Below are positions 25,117 to 34,678 of a stretch of DNA of 64,000 bases, one piece after another. A program made the translations under genes and the position numbers. The notes beneath the pieces were generated by a model. The model was not told where the DNA came from. It saw nothing but the letters and a program-made list of their open reading frames with translations, and did no database searches. Position 1 is the stretch's first letter. Every line of letters starts with the position of its first letter. Location of the stretch: contig CAZBGY010000003.1 in NCBI GenBank assembly GCA_964491605.1, forward strand, positions 56,133 to 120,132. The letters run 5' to 3'. The stretch is from DRYS01 sp964491605 (GTDB lineage Archaea > Thermoproteota > CALKCG01 > B24 > DRYS01).

Positions 25117-25385
25117 TGCCCATAACTCCATACAATATAGTTAGACATGAGCTTATAGGTTTGGAGGTTAAAGTTTCAGCTTCATCTAACCCCTATCTTA
25201 AAGGCATCTCCGGTATAGTTGTCGACGAGACGAAGAATATGCTTATCGTGGAGGGAGCCGATGGAAGAGTTCGAAAAATACCTAAATCCTGCTGTAGATT
25301 TAAGTTCAAGATATCCGCGGATCTTATAGTCGAAGTTGATGGGAAGCTACTAGTAGGTAGGCCTGAAGAGAGGCTTACGAGGTAG
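25113..25385 (+). CDS. rnp1: RNase P protein component 1 (Rpp29/Pop4)
   Basis: A 90-residue Sm-like barrel protein with RHELIGLEVKVSASSNPYLKG, GISGIVVDETKNMLIVE and the C-terminal VEVDGKLLVGRPEERL. These match archaeal Rpp29, which binds the specificity domain of RNase P RNA with Rpp21. Position between L29 and S17 is conserved in archaea. The presence of this protein implies a conventional RNase P RNA elsewhere in the genome. GTG at 25113 and ATG at 25116 are both possible starts. Confidence 0.88.
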   Translation: MMPITPYNIVRHELIGLEVKVSASSNPYLKGISGIVVDETKNMLIVEGADGRVRKIPKSCCRFKFKISADLIVEVDGKLLVGRPEERLTR

Positions 25386-25391
25386 AACTGT

Positions 25392-25709
25392 ATGAGTACA
25401 TCTCACCAATCTGTATGCAACGATAGGGATTGCCCATTCCACGGATCTCTTAGGATTAGAGGCAGGGTTCTAGAAGGAGTTATCGTAAAGTCTAAAGCTA
25501 GTAAGATGGTGGTAGTGGAGAGGGAGTATCTACACTATGTTCCAAAGTATATGCGTTACGAGAGACGCAGGAGTAGGATACATGCCCACAATCCTCCTTG
25601 CATCAACGCTAAGGTAGGGGATAGGGTTAAAATAGCTGAATGTAGACCTATAAGTAAGACCGTATCCTTCGTCGTTATAGAGAAGAGGGAGGGAGAAAAG
25701 GTTGTCTAG
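25392..25709 (+). CDS. rps17: small ribosomal subunit protein S17
   Basis: A 105-residue OB-fold protein with the archaeal N-terminal Cys/His element CNDRDCPFHG, RGRVLEGVIVKSKASKMVVVERE and the basic YVPKYMRYERRRSRIHAHNPPC core. It ends KVGDRVKIAECRPISKTVSFVVIE, the canonical S17 C-terminus. It binds 16S rRNA at the 5' domain. The gene overlaps the TTG start of L14 by 8 bases. Confidence 0.92.
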   Translation: MSTSHQSVCNDRDCPFHGSLRIRGRVLEGVIVKSKASKMVVVEREYLHYVPKYMRYERRRSRIHAHNPPCINAKVGDRVKIAECRPISKTVSFVVIEKREGEKVV

Positions 25710-26160
25710 TAGGAGACCTACTAGAGGTACAGGTAGATCTAGAGCTGTATCAGCTAAAGCTGTCGAGGTACATAAGCCACATATACCCAGAGCACTCCCG
25801 ATAGGAGCACATCTTGTATGCGCTGATAATAGCGGTGCTAAGGAGGTTAAATTGATAGGTGTCATAGGGTATAAAGGTAGGCTTAGAAGACTTCCAGCAG
25901 CAGCGGTAGGGGATATGGTTGTCGTATCGGTGAAGAAGGGTGTGACGGAGCTTAGAGGCCAAGTTTTCTACGCTGCTGTGATAAGGCAGAAGCAGCCGTA
26001 CCGTCGAGCTGATGGTACATGGATATGCTTCGAAGATAACGCTGTAGTACTCCTCACACCTGAGGGCGATGTTAAAGGTAGCGAGGTAAGGGGGCCAATA
26101 GCTTTAGAAGCTGCTGAGAGATGGCCGCAGATAGCTTCCATAGCATCTATGGTGGTATAG
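25702..26160 (+). CDS. rpl14: large ribosomal subunit protein L14
   Basis: L14 (uL14) with the conserved GAHLVCADNSGAKEVKLIGV, VGDMVVVSVKKG and a C-terminal EAAERWPQIASIA. It sits at the subunit interface. From the TTG at 25702 the protein has 152 residues and a basic, Ser/Arg-rich extension of about 20 residues ahead of the fold; this N-terminal tail is common in archaeal L14. GGGAGAAAAGG lies just before the TTG. Confidence 0.9.
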   Translation: MSSRRPTRGTGRSRAVSAKAVEVHKPHIPRALPIGAHLVCADNSGAKEVKLIGVIGYKGRLRRLPAAAVGDMVVVSVKKGVTELRGQVFYAAVIRQKQPYRRADGTWICFEDNAVVLLTPEGDVKGSEVRGPIALEAAERWPQIASIASMVV

Positions 26161-26162
26161 TT

Positions 26163-26561
26163 ATGAGCAAGAAGATCTCTGGATCTAAGCGGAGGAAGCA
26201 GAGGAAGCGTTACTTTGAAGCACCAATCCACCGCGTACGTAAGATGATGTCTGCAACCCTTTCAGATGAGCTTAGAGATAGGTATGGAATCAGATCCTTC
26301 CCTGTACGTAAAGGTGATGTTGTGAAGGTTTTAAGAGGGGATTATAAAGGTGTAACAGGGACTGTTATTAGGGTCGATTATAAGAAGAGAAGGATATATG
26401 TGGATGGAGTAGTTAGACAGAAGGTTAGCGGCGAGAGTACGCATGTAGCCATCCACCCATCTAAGGTTATGATAACTAAGCTTAACCTGGACGATAAGCG
26501 TAGAGTGGAGGCTTTAGAGCGGACTTCTAAAGTTAAAGCCGCAGCCGTGGGAGGAAGCTAG
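26163..26561 (+). CDS. rpl24: large ribosomal subunit protein L24
   Basis: A 132-residue protein from ATG at 26163 (an upstream in-frame ATG would only add part of the L14 gene). The KOW motif VRKGDVVKVLRGDYKGVTG is central, followed by RRIYVDGVVRQKVSG and the terminal DDKRRVEALER found in archaeal/eukaryotic L24. It initiates large-subunit assembly on 23S rRNA domain I. The stop is just ahead of the TTG start of S4e. Confidence 0.92.
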   Translation: MSKKISGSKRRKQRKRYFEAPIHRVRKMMSATLSDELRDRYGIRSFPVRKGDVVKVLRGDYKGVTGTVIRVDYKKRRIYVDGVVRQKVSGESTHVAIHPSKVMITKLNLDDKRRVEALERTSKVKAAAVGGS

Positions 26562-26562
26562 T

Positions 26563-27339
26563 TTGGGTAGGATGGGTGGTTCTAGGCATCTAAAGAGGTT
26601 AGTAGCTCCATCTATATGGCCGATCCCGAAGAAGAAGTTTAAATGGGTAGTTAAACCTTCTCCAGGTCCACATCAGGCGGATTACAGCATACCGTTAACA
26701 ATCATCCTAAGGGATATACTCGGCTACGCGAATAATATGCGTGAGGTACGCTTCATACTCAACAACAAAATGGTTTTAATAGATGGTGTAGCTAGATGCG
26801 ATCCGGGATTCCCGGTAGGTATCATGGATGTCGTATCTATACCTAAAACAGAAGAGCACTACCGTATCCTACCAGATAGGAGCGGGCGATTGATACTACA
26901 TCGTATAAGTGATGCTGAAGCACGGTTTAAGCTATGTAAGATTATAGGTAAAACTATGCTTAAGAAAGGACGCTTACAATTGAATCTACATGATGGGAGA
27001 AATATACTGGTGAGATTATCGGATCCCATGCATCCCGTGGAAGATGTCTATCACGTCCACGACGCCCTCCAGTTATCTATACCTGAAAACACTTTGATGA
27101 CACATATACCGTTGAAGGAGGGCACGTTATGCCTTATAATTAAAGGAAGTAACGTTGGTCGTACAGGGTATATAATCGAGAAGATACCTGGTAGCCTCAC
27201 CTCTCATCCTAGAGCTATACTCGAAGATGAATATGGTGAAAGATTCGAAGCTATACTAGAATATGTATTTCCTATAGGTGTGGAGAAAGCACTCATATCC
27301 CTTCCGAAAACTGTAGCGGAGGCTGCTAGACGTGGTTAA
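26563..27339 (+). CDS. rps4e: small ribosomal subunit protein S4e
   Basis: A 258-residue archaeal/eukaryotic S4e. It opens GSRHLKRLVAPSIWPIPKK, carries an S4 RNA-binding region around NNMREVRFILNNKMVLIDG, the central domain, and a KOW-like C-terminal IIKGSNVGRTGYIIEKI. Start is TTG at 26563, one base after the L24 stop, with GGAGG about 8 bases upstream. It overlaps L5 by 8 bases. Confidence 0.92.
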   Translation: MGRMGGSRHLKRLVAPSIWPIPKKKFKWVVKPSPGPHQADYSIPLTIILRDILGYANNMREVRFILNNKMVLIDGVARCDPGFPVGIMDVVSIPKTEEHYRILPDRSGRLILHRISDAEARFKLCKIIGKTMLKKGRLQLNLHDGRNILVRLSDPMHPVEDVYHVHDALQLSIPENTLMTHIPLKEGTLCLIIKGSNVGRTGYIIEKIPGSLTSHPRAILEDEYGERFEAILEYVFPIGVEKALISLPKTVAEAARRG

Positions 27340-27835
27340 CCCTACGTACGATAACCCGATGCGTACACCTAGGATACTCAAAGTAGTAGTTCACTCATGT
27401 GTAGGGGAATCTGGAGCCCCGTTAGAGAAGGCTATGAAGATACTTGAAGAACTTACAGGTGCTAAACCCTGCATTAGGAAAGCTAAACGCACTATAAGAG
27501 ATTTCGGTATACACCGCGGCGAACCGATAGCCTGCATGGTAACTTTAAGGGGTATTAAAGCTGTAGAATTCTTGAAGAAAGCTTTAACCGCTGTAGGGAA
27601 TAAAATTAAAGCTTCAAGCTTCGATGAATATGGAAATTTCAGTTTCGGTATAAAGGAACATCTAGATATCCCTGGTGTGAAGTATAAACCTGAACTCGGT
27701 ACGATAGGTATGGATATATGCGTTCATATAGGTAGACCCGGATACAACGTAGGTAGGATAGGAAGGAAGCATAGGGTAACGAAAGAGGAAGCCATAAACT
27801 TTATGAGGGAAGCTTTCGGTGTAGAAATTATATAA
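27332..27835 (+). CDS. rpl5: large ribosomal subunit protein L5
   Basis: A 167-residue L5 (uL5) with the N-terminal MRTPRILKVVVHSCVGESG, LTGAKPCIRKAKRTIRDFGI and the late GMDICVHIGRPGYNVGRI; it binds 5S rRNA. GTG at 27332 or the ATG at codon 10 could be the start; the second begins just before the conserved MRTPRI. In most archaea S14 follows directly; here a 526-base gene-free insert follows. Confidence 0.92.
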   Translation: MVNPTYDNPMRTPRILKVVVHSCVGESGAPLEKAMKILEELTGAKPCIRKAKRTIRDFGIHRGEPIACMVTLRGIKAVEFLKKALTAVGNKIKASSFDEYGNFSFGIKEHLDIPGVKYKPELGTIGMDICVHIGRPGYNVGRIGRKHRVTKEEAINFMREAFGVEII

Positions 27836-28361
27836 TCCTCCTTCAAGCTTTACACTCATTCATTCCGTCTGAATTAAATATTCTTAGTATTCTAGTATGA
27901 ACCTCGGAGAATTCCGCTTCCCAGGAACTTCCCCCTTAAATGGATGAGGAGCTAAGAGACTCCTCATGAATACACTCTACTACTTCCCTGTCGATAAGAT
28001 TTTAGGTATAGTAGCCGATCTTTTAGGAGAATGCGCCGAAAAGCATATGATTAAGAATAATGAAGCTGTAGAGATCGTTAAGATGTAGTTCTATGAGGAT
28101 TCGGAACCCATACCGGCTTAAAGTCTAAAGCAAGGGAATATTAAAGGATACCTCCAAAGTATATCAATCTTTCCTGGATCTACTTCCCATTAAAGTTGTA
28201 GATGAATCCTTCAGAATCTTCTGTACACCCGATGAACGGATAGCTTTGAAGGGTAGGAGAAGGGGGTGGGAAGCACTATAGCATCTAATTCGAGGGGGAA
28301 ATGCTTTTTAGGAAGAGAGGCTATGATGCTTTAGAGAGTTAAGGGGGAAGGAGCTTAAGGT
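27836..28361. other. gene-free insert between L5 and S14
   Basis: The 526 bases split what is normally an uninterrupted cluster. A perfect 8-bp hairpin ATGAGGAG/CTCCTCAT lies at 27944-27967. A 39-codon frame beginning MNTLYYFPVDKILGIVADLL (27968 on) may be a gene remnant. No intact gene is present. A TATA-like CTTTTTAGG at about 28304-28312 probably restarts transcription for S14. Confidence 0.45.
27944..27967 (+). repeat. perfect hairpin after L5
   Basis: ATGAGGAG and CTCCTCAT flank the 8-base loop CTAAGAGA. It may act in transcript ending or processing after L5, or be part of the inserted sequence; no T-tract follows. Confidence 0.4.
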
Positions 28362-28526
28362 ATGGCTAAACATAGACCTCCTAAGGAGAGAAAGTTTGGG
28401 AAGGGTAGTCGTAGGTGTAGGCGTTGTGGTAGTCATGAAGCTGTAATCCAAGCATATAATCTCATGTATTGTAGGAGATGTTTCCGAGAGATAGCCCCTC
28501 TTCTAGGTTTTAAGAAGTTTGATTAA
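28362..28526 (+). CDS. rps14: small ribosomal subunit protein S14 (zinc type)
   Basis: A 54-residue S14 with the four zinc-binding cysteines CRRCG and YCRRC, the N-terminal MAKHRPPKERKFGKGSR and the end REIAPLLGFKKFD. Small size is normal for archaeal S14. AAGGAG lies about 8-12 bases before ATG. The S8 gene follows 15 bases later. Confidence 0.93.
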   Translation: MAKHRPPKERKFGKGSRRCRRCGSHEAVIQAYNLMYCRRCFREIAPLLGFKKFD

Positions 28527-28541
28527 GGATGCTGATACGAT

Positions 28542-28934
28542 ATGGTCATGGTTGATCCACTATCGAACGCCATAGCTATAATAGATAACGCTGAGAGGCG
28601 TAGGAAGAAGGAGTGCATAATAGCGCCTGCATCTAAGCTGATAGGCGAGGTTCTACGCGTAATGCAGAAGCATGGGTATATCGGTGAATTCGAATACATA
28701 GATGATGGATACAACGGCAAGTTTAGAGTACAGCTACTCGGACGTATAAATAGGTGTAAAGCTATTAGGCCGCGATTTTCTGTACGAAACGATGAGATAC
28801 TCGATTTTGCTCGTAGATATCTACCCTCACGTGATCTAGGTATACTTATACTTACAACCCCTAAAGGCGTTATGACGCATAGGGAAGCTTTAGCTTCAGG
28901 TATAGGCGGTAAGCTGCTAGCTTTCGTATACTAG
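28542..28934 (+). CDS. rps8: small ribosomal subunit protein S8
   Basis: A 130-residue S8 with N-terminal DPLSNAIAIIDNAERRRKKE, KHGYIGEFEYIDDG, and the C-terminal ILTTPKGVMTHREALASGIGGKLLAFVY, which is the archaeal S8 ending. It binds 16S rRNA helix 21. An earlier codon pair MVMV allows a start two codons later with no effect. Confidence 0.93.
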   Translation: MVMVDPLSNAIAIIDNAERRRKKECIIAPASKLIGEVLRVMQKHGYIGEFEYIDDGYNGKFRVQLLGRINRCKAIRPRFSVRNDEILDFARRYLPSRDLGILILTTPKGVMTHREALASGIGGKLLAFVY

Positions 28935-28945
28935 GAGGGATCTAT

Positions 28946-29505
<560 letters not shown>

Positions 29506-29506
<1 letters not shown>

Positions 29507-29946
29507 TGAGCGGGGAGACTCAGCAGACTGAGAAGCCATCTATACCTAAACCGAGACTCTCGGATAGGGAACGGTATCTACTTAGGTTGAGAATGGAGCG
29601 AAGAGTGAAATTCGTTAGACAGGAAAGTTGGAGGTATGTACGTGTTAAGGATAAGTGGAGAAAGCCTAGAGGTGTTTCCAGTAAGATGAGGCGCCGTATG
29701 AGAGGATGGCCTAGGATAGTATCAATAGGTTATGGTGCACCTAGAGCTATCAAAGGACTTCATCCATCAGGTTTCAGAGAGATTTTAGTGTACAACGAGA
29801 AGGAGCTTGAGGGGCTGAACCCGCATAGGGATGCTATCCGTATAGCCCATACGGTAGGTATGAGGAAGAGGAGGCTTATACTCGAGAAGGCTAGGCAGCT
29901 TGGATTGAAGGTTTTAAACCCAGGTATCATAGCAGAGGTGGGGTGA
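29506..29946 (+). CDS. rpl32e: large ribosomal subunit protein L32e
   Basis: A 146-residue protein with the L32e core FVRQESWRYVRVKDKWRKPRG, SSKMRRRMRGWPRIVSIGYG and the end AIRIAHTVGMRKRRLILEKA. Archaeal/eukaryotic only. GTG start overlaps the L6 stop. Confidence 0.92.
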
Positions 29947-29947
29947 G

Positions 29948-30382
29948 ATGAAGGTAGATGTGCAACGTCGTATAGCTGCATCTCTACTCGGAGTAGGCTA
30001 TCATAGGATATGGATAGATCCCGAGAGGATGGAGGATGTGCAATCTGCTATAACTAGAGGTGATGTAAGGGCTTTAGTGAAAGATGGAGTGATAAGAGTT
30101 AAGCCGGTTAAGGGTACGAGCAGGGCGAGGGTTAATAAGCGTAGAAGAGGGGTTGGAAGTGTTAAGGGTAGTTCTAAATCTAGGATGGATGAAGGACAGA
30201 TGTGGGTTGCACGTATAAGAGCTCTGCGAAGGGAATTGAAGAGGCTTAGGGAGAGGCGTATAATAACTAGGTCTACTTACAGGTATCTCTACCGTTTAGC
30301 TAAAGGTAATGTATTCCGCTCTGTTAGGGATCTTAGAAGCTACATATATAGCCATGGATTGGCTAGGAGGCTACCTATATGA
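29948..30382 (+). CDS. rpl19e: large ribosomal subunit protein L19e
   Basis: A 144-residue basic helical protein: VQRRIAASLLGVGYHRIWID at the N-terminus, KGTSRARVNKRRRGVGS linker and the RSTYRYLYRLAKGNVFRSV helix. It is found only in archaea and eukaryotes and forms a subunit bridge. It overlaps L18 by 4 bases. Confidence 0.92.
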   Translation: MKVDVQRRIAASLLGVGYHRIWIDPERMEDVQSAITRGDVRALVKDGVIRVKPVKGTSRARVNKRRRGVGSVKGSSKSRMDEGQMWVARIRALRRELKRLRERRIITRSTYRYLYRLAKGNVFRSVRDLRSYIYSHGLARRLPI

Positions 30383-30975
30383 TAGGGAGGGTTGTTCTTC
30401 CGCTTAAACGTATGAGGCTCGGTTTAACAGATTATAGACGTAGAAGGAAACTGATACTTTCAGGTTTACCTAGATTCACCGTGAGATTCTCGAATAGGTA
30501 CATACTCATACAGCTGATAGAAGCTAGGCTGGGAGGGGATCATACGATCACCTCATTCTACTCAAGAGAGCTGTCAACGAGGTATGGATGGAAAGCTTCA
30601 TGTATAAATACGCCTGCGTCATACCTCTCAGGTTTAGTTGCAGGGTTTAGATCATTGAGAGCCGGGGTGGATAAAGCTGTACTAGATGTTAAGAGGTTTG
30701 GTAGAGGCTTCAGATGTTCCGCAGTACTTAAAGGAGCGCTCGATGCCGGTATGGATATACCACACGGCGACGATATATTCCCGAGCAAGTCTAGGATCAG
30801 AGGGGAGCATATCGCTAACTATGCAGCTCTACTAGAGAGGATGGACCCGGAGATGTATCGTAGAAGGTTCAGTTCGTATTTAGCTAAAAGTTTGGATCCA
30901 AAAGATTTACCTAAACACTTCGATGAGGTTTATCGAGCTATAGTAGAATCCTTCAAGAGGGAGGGGGTGATCTGA
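30379..30975 (+). CDS. rpl18: large ribosomal subunit protein L18
   Basis: A 198-residue L18 (uL18) that holds 5S rRNA with L5. It has LTDYRRRRKLILSGLPRFTVRFSNRY, the central LDAGMDIPHGDDIFPSKSRIRGEHIANYA and a C-terminal helical extension usual in archaea. ATG at 30379 overlaps the L19e stop. Confidence 0.92.
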   Translation: MIGRVVLPLKRMRLGLTDYRRRRKLILSGLPRFTVRFSNRYILIQLIEARLGGDHTITSFYSRELSTRYGWKASCINTPASYLSGLVAGFRSLRAGVDKAVLDVKRFGRGFRCSAVLKGALDAGMDIPHGDDIFPSKSRIRGEHIANYAALLERMDPEMYRRRFSSYLAKSLDPKDLPKHFDEVYRAIVESFKREGVI

Positions 30976-31598
30976 TGGCATTTGATACGAGCGGATGGAC
31001 GCCTAGAACTCAGCTAGGTGAGATAGTTAAGAAGGGGCTAGTGACAAGTATAGATGAGATATTTGCTAGAGGATATAAGATAATGGAACCTGAGATAGTG
31101 GATGTACTGCTACCAGATATTCAGTACGAGATAGTATACACGACTATAGTTCAGAAGCAGACTGATGCAGGTGAGAAATCACGTTTTAAAGTTATAGTAG
31201 CTGTAGGTAATGGCGACGGCTATATAGGTATAGGATCTGGTAAAGCGGCTCAATGGCGTGTAGCTGTAGAGAAATCTCTAAAGGAAGCTAAACTCAACAT
31301 AACACCTGTTAGACGGGGATGCGGGTCATGGGAGTGTAGCTGCGATCAACCCCACTCTGTACCATTCAAGGTTGTGGGTAAATGCGGTAGCGTTAGGTTC
31401 GAGATACTACCAGGACCTAGAGGTTTAGGACTCGTAGCTAATGATACATCCAAGATTCTACTCAGGTTAGCTGGTATAAAGGATTGCTGGACGAGGAGTA
31501 GGGGATCTACGAGAACTACTCAATCTCTTATATACGCTACGTTCAATGCTTTAGCGAATACCTACCGTATAGTTACTCCGAGCGATTGGGTAAGGTGA
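30975..31598 (+). CDS. rps5: small ribosomal subunit protein S5
   Basis: A 207-residue S5: the N-terminal dsRNA-binding-like part contains TDAGEKSRFKVIVAVGNGDGYIG, and the C-terminal domain holds GPRGLGLVANDTSKILLRLAGI and WTRSRGSTRTTQSL. It contributes to decoding accuracy. ATG overlaps the L18 stop. Confidence 0.93.
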   Translation: MAFDTSGWTPRTQLGEIVKKGLVTSIDEIFARGYKIMEPEIVDVLLPDIQYEIVYTTIVQKQTDAGEKSRFKVIVAVGNGDGYIGIGSGKAAQWRVAVEKSLKEAKLNITPVRRGCGSWECSCDQPHSVPFKVVGKCGSVRFEILPGPRGLGLVANDTSKILLRLAGIKDCWTRSRGSTRTTQSLIYATFNALANTYRIVTPSDWVR

Positions 31599-31605
31599 TA
31601 AAGTT

Positions 31606-32064
31606 ATGATCGCGGTGGTAAGGCTGAGAGGTGTAGTCAACGTTAGGATTGATGTAGAGGAAACACTTAGAAGGCTTAGGCTAGTTAAGCCTAACCACTG
31701 CGTAGTCGTACCGGAGACGGCTGCATATCTAGGTATGATAAATAAGGTTAGGGATTGGGTTGCCTACGGCGAGATAGATCTGGAAACGCTTAAGCTCCTA
31801 CTTAAAGAGAGGGGTAGAGTTATCGGGGATAAACCTTTAACAAACGAGGTCTGTGAGAAGTTGGGTTTCAAAGACGTAGATAGTCTCGCCGAAGCTATAT
31901 ACTCTGGACGTGTAAGTTTTAAGGATCTAAAGATTATTAAGCCTGTATTTAGGTTGCATCCACCATCAAAAGGATACTATAAAAATGTGAAGAAGCATTA
32001 TCCTGAAGGCTCCTTAGGATATTGGGGGAAGGATATACGGAAGCTTATCGAACGTATGGTTTAA
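31606..32064 (+). CDS. rpl30: large ribosomal subunit protein L30
   Basis: A 152-residue archaeal/eukaryotic-type L30 (uL30), longer than the 60-residue bacterial form. Landmarks: VVRLRGVVNVRIDVEETLRRL, a middle GRVIGDKPLTNEV, and FRLHPPSKGYYKNVKKHYPEG near the end. It is the last gene before the second gene-free insert. Confidence 0.92.
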   Translation: MIAVVRLRGVVNVRIDVEETLRRLRLVKPNHCVVVPETAAYLGMINKVRDWVAYGEIDLETLKLLLKERGRVIGDKPLTNEVCEKLGFKDVDSLAEAIYSGRVSFKDLKIIKPVFRLHPPSKGYYKNVKKHYPEGSLGYWGKDIRKLIERMV

Positions 32065-32810
32065 ACATACCATAACCAAGATCATAAATATCGTATTAGG
32101 TAGAGTGGATGGTATAAGTTTGCATATCATGCTAGTAGATTTACATCGTGTAGCCGAAACTCATGTACGCATATCTTAGATGCACATAATCATGATATTT
32201 CACGAAACTTTTCTAATCTCTATCTAAACTTAATAAGGAAAACCTATGGATTTGATGCTAAAACTTATTTAAGCAAAGTAGACAAAATAAAATAGTGGTT
32301 TAATAATCTTAAGAGGTAACCCGTTACAAGCTGATGGAAGTCATTAAAACCTGTTGAAATTGGTATGATATACTTGAAGAATAGGATTGCCTTACCTCTG
32401 ATGCATATACCCGTCTCGCAGTACCAGATAGCTTCGTAACGAAGGAGATGATAAATTATACTACTCCGAGAGGATGAGAGATATCGAGCTAACAATTATC
32501 GAGTACAGCTAATATGATGAAGATTAGGGTAGAGCACTTAGAGTATATCATGCCTTCGAGGATGCTTGCCGAACTGCTTTCACTATCTAAATTCCATCTA
32601 TACTTTTTTAAAAAACTGTGCGGGGATAATATGCCGTTACAAACCCATATCTTAATCTTGCTAATGATTCTGTCAAGAAATTAAGAGAGCCCGTTTTTCT
32701 CTCTTGATACTTCTATAGCAACCCATATATAGAGAGAATCTATACGTCATCTAGGTTTGAAGGAAACTTTTTTAGATGCCTTTTAAAGGTCTAAGGGTAG
32801 TGAGGCGAAT
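32065..32810. other. gene-free insert between L30 and L15
   Basis: About 746 bases without a supported gene separate L30 from L15, normally adjacent. A 76-codon minus-strand frame (32265-32495) has no domain and no ribosome binding site. The region is much more AT-rich than the flanking genes. The last 40 bases hold a promoter-like element before L15. Confidence 0.5.
32780..32788 (+). promoter_or_regulatory. TATA-like box before L15-SecY
   Basis: CTTTTAAAG lies 23-31 bases before the L15 ATG at 32811. It suggests that the third segment of the ribosomal cluster has its own promoter with a very short leader. Confidence 0.4.
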
Positions 32811-33233
32811 ATGGCTAGAAGGTATAGGAAATCTAGGTGGATGAGAGGATCTAGGACGCATGGATGGGGTGTTAGCGGTCAGCATAGAGGTAAAGGTTCA
32901 CGTGGAGGGTATGGTATGGCTGGAGGACATAAGCATAAGTGGACGCGGATAGTTAAATATGCGCCGAATCACTTCGGTAAGAGGGGGTTTAAACCTCCGT
33001 TAAGCGTCGAAGACGTATGCATAAACGTAGGGGAGCTTGAGGAGTTAGCCTTAAAGCTTGGGATATGCGAAAATGGTACGATAAATTTAGAATCTGTGGG
33101 TTATACTAAATTGCTAGGTGCAGGTTCGCTTAGCAAACCGTTTAATATCATAGTTAGGAGGGCTTCTAGAAATGCTGTAGAGAAAGTTAAATCTATAGGA
33201 GGGAGTATAACTATTCTAAGCGGTGGGGAGTAG
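32811..33233 (+). CDS. rpl15: large ribosomal subunit protein L15
   Basis: A 140-residue L15 (uL15): the Gly/Arg-rich N-terminus includes RTHGWGVSGQHRGKGSRGG, the centre KYAPNHFGKRGF, and the C-terminal YTKLLGAGSLSKPFNIIVRRAS. It overlaps or abuts SecY, as in most archaea. Confidence 0.92.
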   Translation: MARRYRKSRWMRGSRTHGWGVSGQHRGKGSRGGYGMAGGHKHKWTRIVKYAPNHFGKRGFKPPLSVEDVCINVGELEELALKLGICENGTINLESVGYTKLLGAGSLSKPFNIIVRRASRNAVEKVKSIGGSITILSGGE

Positions 33234-33258
33234 TAGTCTAAAGGGTGTTAACCTAGTT

Positions 33259-34677
33259 ATGGCTGGCAGGTTTCTATCAGCATTCAGACATGTGAAGTCT
33301 ATTCTACCGGAAGTTCAAGCCCCTACACGTAAACCATCCTTCAGCGAGCGGATACTCTGGACTGCGTTCGCGTTGATAGTATACCTAATTATGAGTGAAA
33401 TCCCCCTATACCATGTCACCAGAGGGGCGGATATATACTTCGCATACCGTGTTATCTTCGCTTCACGTAGAGGAACCCTTATGGAGCTAGGCATAGGTCC
33501 GATAGTTACCGCTGGGCTAATCCTACAGATCCTCATAGGTGGGGGGTTGATAGAAGCTGATTTGAGCGATCGTGAAGATAGAGCGTTATTCACGGTGGCT
33601 AGTAAATTTCTATCGATCGTCTTAGCAGTGTTTCAGATATCCCTATTCCTATCCACCGGAGTATGGGGGTATTTAACGATGATGGAGAGTATGGTTGTAT
33701 TCATACAGTTGCTAGCGGCAACATTGATCGTGATACTTCTAGATGAGATGGTGCAGAAGGGTTGGGGGTTCGGTAGCGGTATAAGCATATTCATCGCTGG
33801 AGGCGTTATACAGGAGATCCTATGGCAGACGTTCGCTCCGGTGCCAGCACCTGACGGTACACTCTATGGGGCGATACCAGCTTTCATACAGGGAATAGCC
33901 TCCGGGGATCCATCATCAAGATTCTTAAGGGAGCACGGATACCCTGATATGATTGGATTCATATCGACTATACTCCTACTCTTAGTGTTAATATATCTCC
34001 AGGGTGTAAGGGTGAATATACCGATAGCTTTCGCTAGGTATAGAGGCTACCGGAGTCAGTATCCGATACAGCTCTTATACCTTTCCAGCATACCCGTCAT
34101 ATTCGCTTCAGCGTTATTCAGCAATATATATGTAGGCGCTCAGATCCTATGGTCTAACATGAATAGGAACAATGATAATCCATGGCTCAACTGGATAGGA
34201 ATGTTTACTACGGAGGAGGGTAGGATAACACCTGTAGGTCCATCCCTAGCATACTATCTGACACCTCCGAGAAGTATCATAGGAGTTATACAGGATCCTG
34301 TTAGAGCTATCGTATATATGACGTTGATAGCAGTCTTCTGCGTTATCTTCAGCTGGACATGGCTTACGATAGGGGGTATAGGAGCTTCGGATATAGCTCG
34401 CCAGCTTGTAGATGCAGGCGTTCAGATACCTGGGTATAGGATGACAGAGAAAACTATCTACTCCATTCTCAATAAATACATACCTGTAGTAGGGTTATTC
34501 GGAGGATTCCTGATAGGACTGATAGCTGGTTTAGCGGATTTGATAAATGTATTCGGTTCAGGTATAGGTATACTTCTCACCGTAGGTATAATCTACAATT
34601 ACTACCAGATACTTGTACGTGAACGTATACTAGAGATGTATCCTGGTTTGGAGCGTATAATAGGGGGTAGGGGTTAA
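33259..34677 (+). CDS. secY: preprotein translocase subunit SecY
   Basis: The channel subunit of the archaeal Sec translocon, about 472 residues with ten membrane helices. Landmarks are SEIPLYH after TM1, the plug region GIGPIVTAGLILQILIGGG, LDEMVQKGWGFGSGIS and the cytoplasmic tip RMTEKTIYSILNKYIPVVG. The start ATG at 33259 gives MAGRFLSAFRHV; a GTG at 33223 would add 12 residues inside L15 and seems less likely. It is followed by the EMC3-like gene; the adenylate kinase gene often found here is absent. Confidence 0.93.
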   Translation: MAGRFLSAFRHVKSILPEVQAPTRKPSFSERILWTAFALIVYLIMSEIPLYHVTRGADIYFAYRVIFASRRGTLMELGIGPIVTAGLILQILIGGGLIEADLSDREDRALFTVASKFLSIVLAVFQISLFLSTGVWGYLTMMESMVVFIQLLAATLIVILLDEMVQKGWGFGSGISIFIAGGVIQEILWQTFAPVPAPDGTLYGAIPAFIQGIASGDPSSRFLREHGYPDMIGFISTILLLLVLIYLQGVRVNIPIAFARYRGYRSQYPIQLLYLSSIPVIFASALFSNIYVGAQILWSNMNRNNDNPWLNWIGMFTTEEGRITPVGPSLAYYLTPPRSIIGVIQDPVRAIVYMTLIAVFCVIFSWTWLTIGGIGASDIARQLVDAGVQIPGYRMTEKTIYSILNKYIPVVGLFGGFLIGLIAGLADLINVFGSGIGILLTVGIIYNYYQILVRERILEMYPGLERIIGGRG

Positions 34678-34678
34678 C

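Noticed and set aside
32265..32495. 76-codon minus-strand frame inside the L30-L15 insert
   Set aside because: No recognisable domain and very AT-rich; could be a relic but not supported as a gene.
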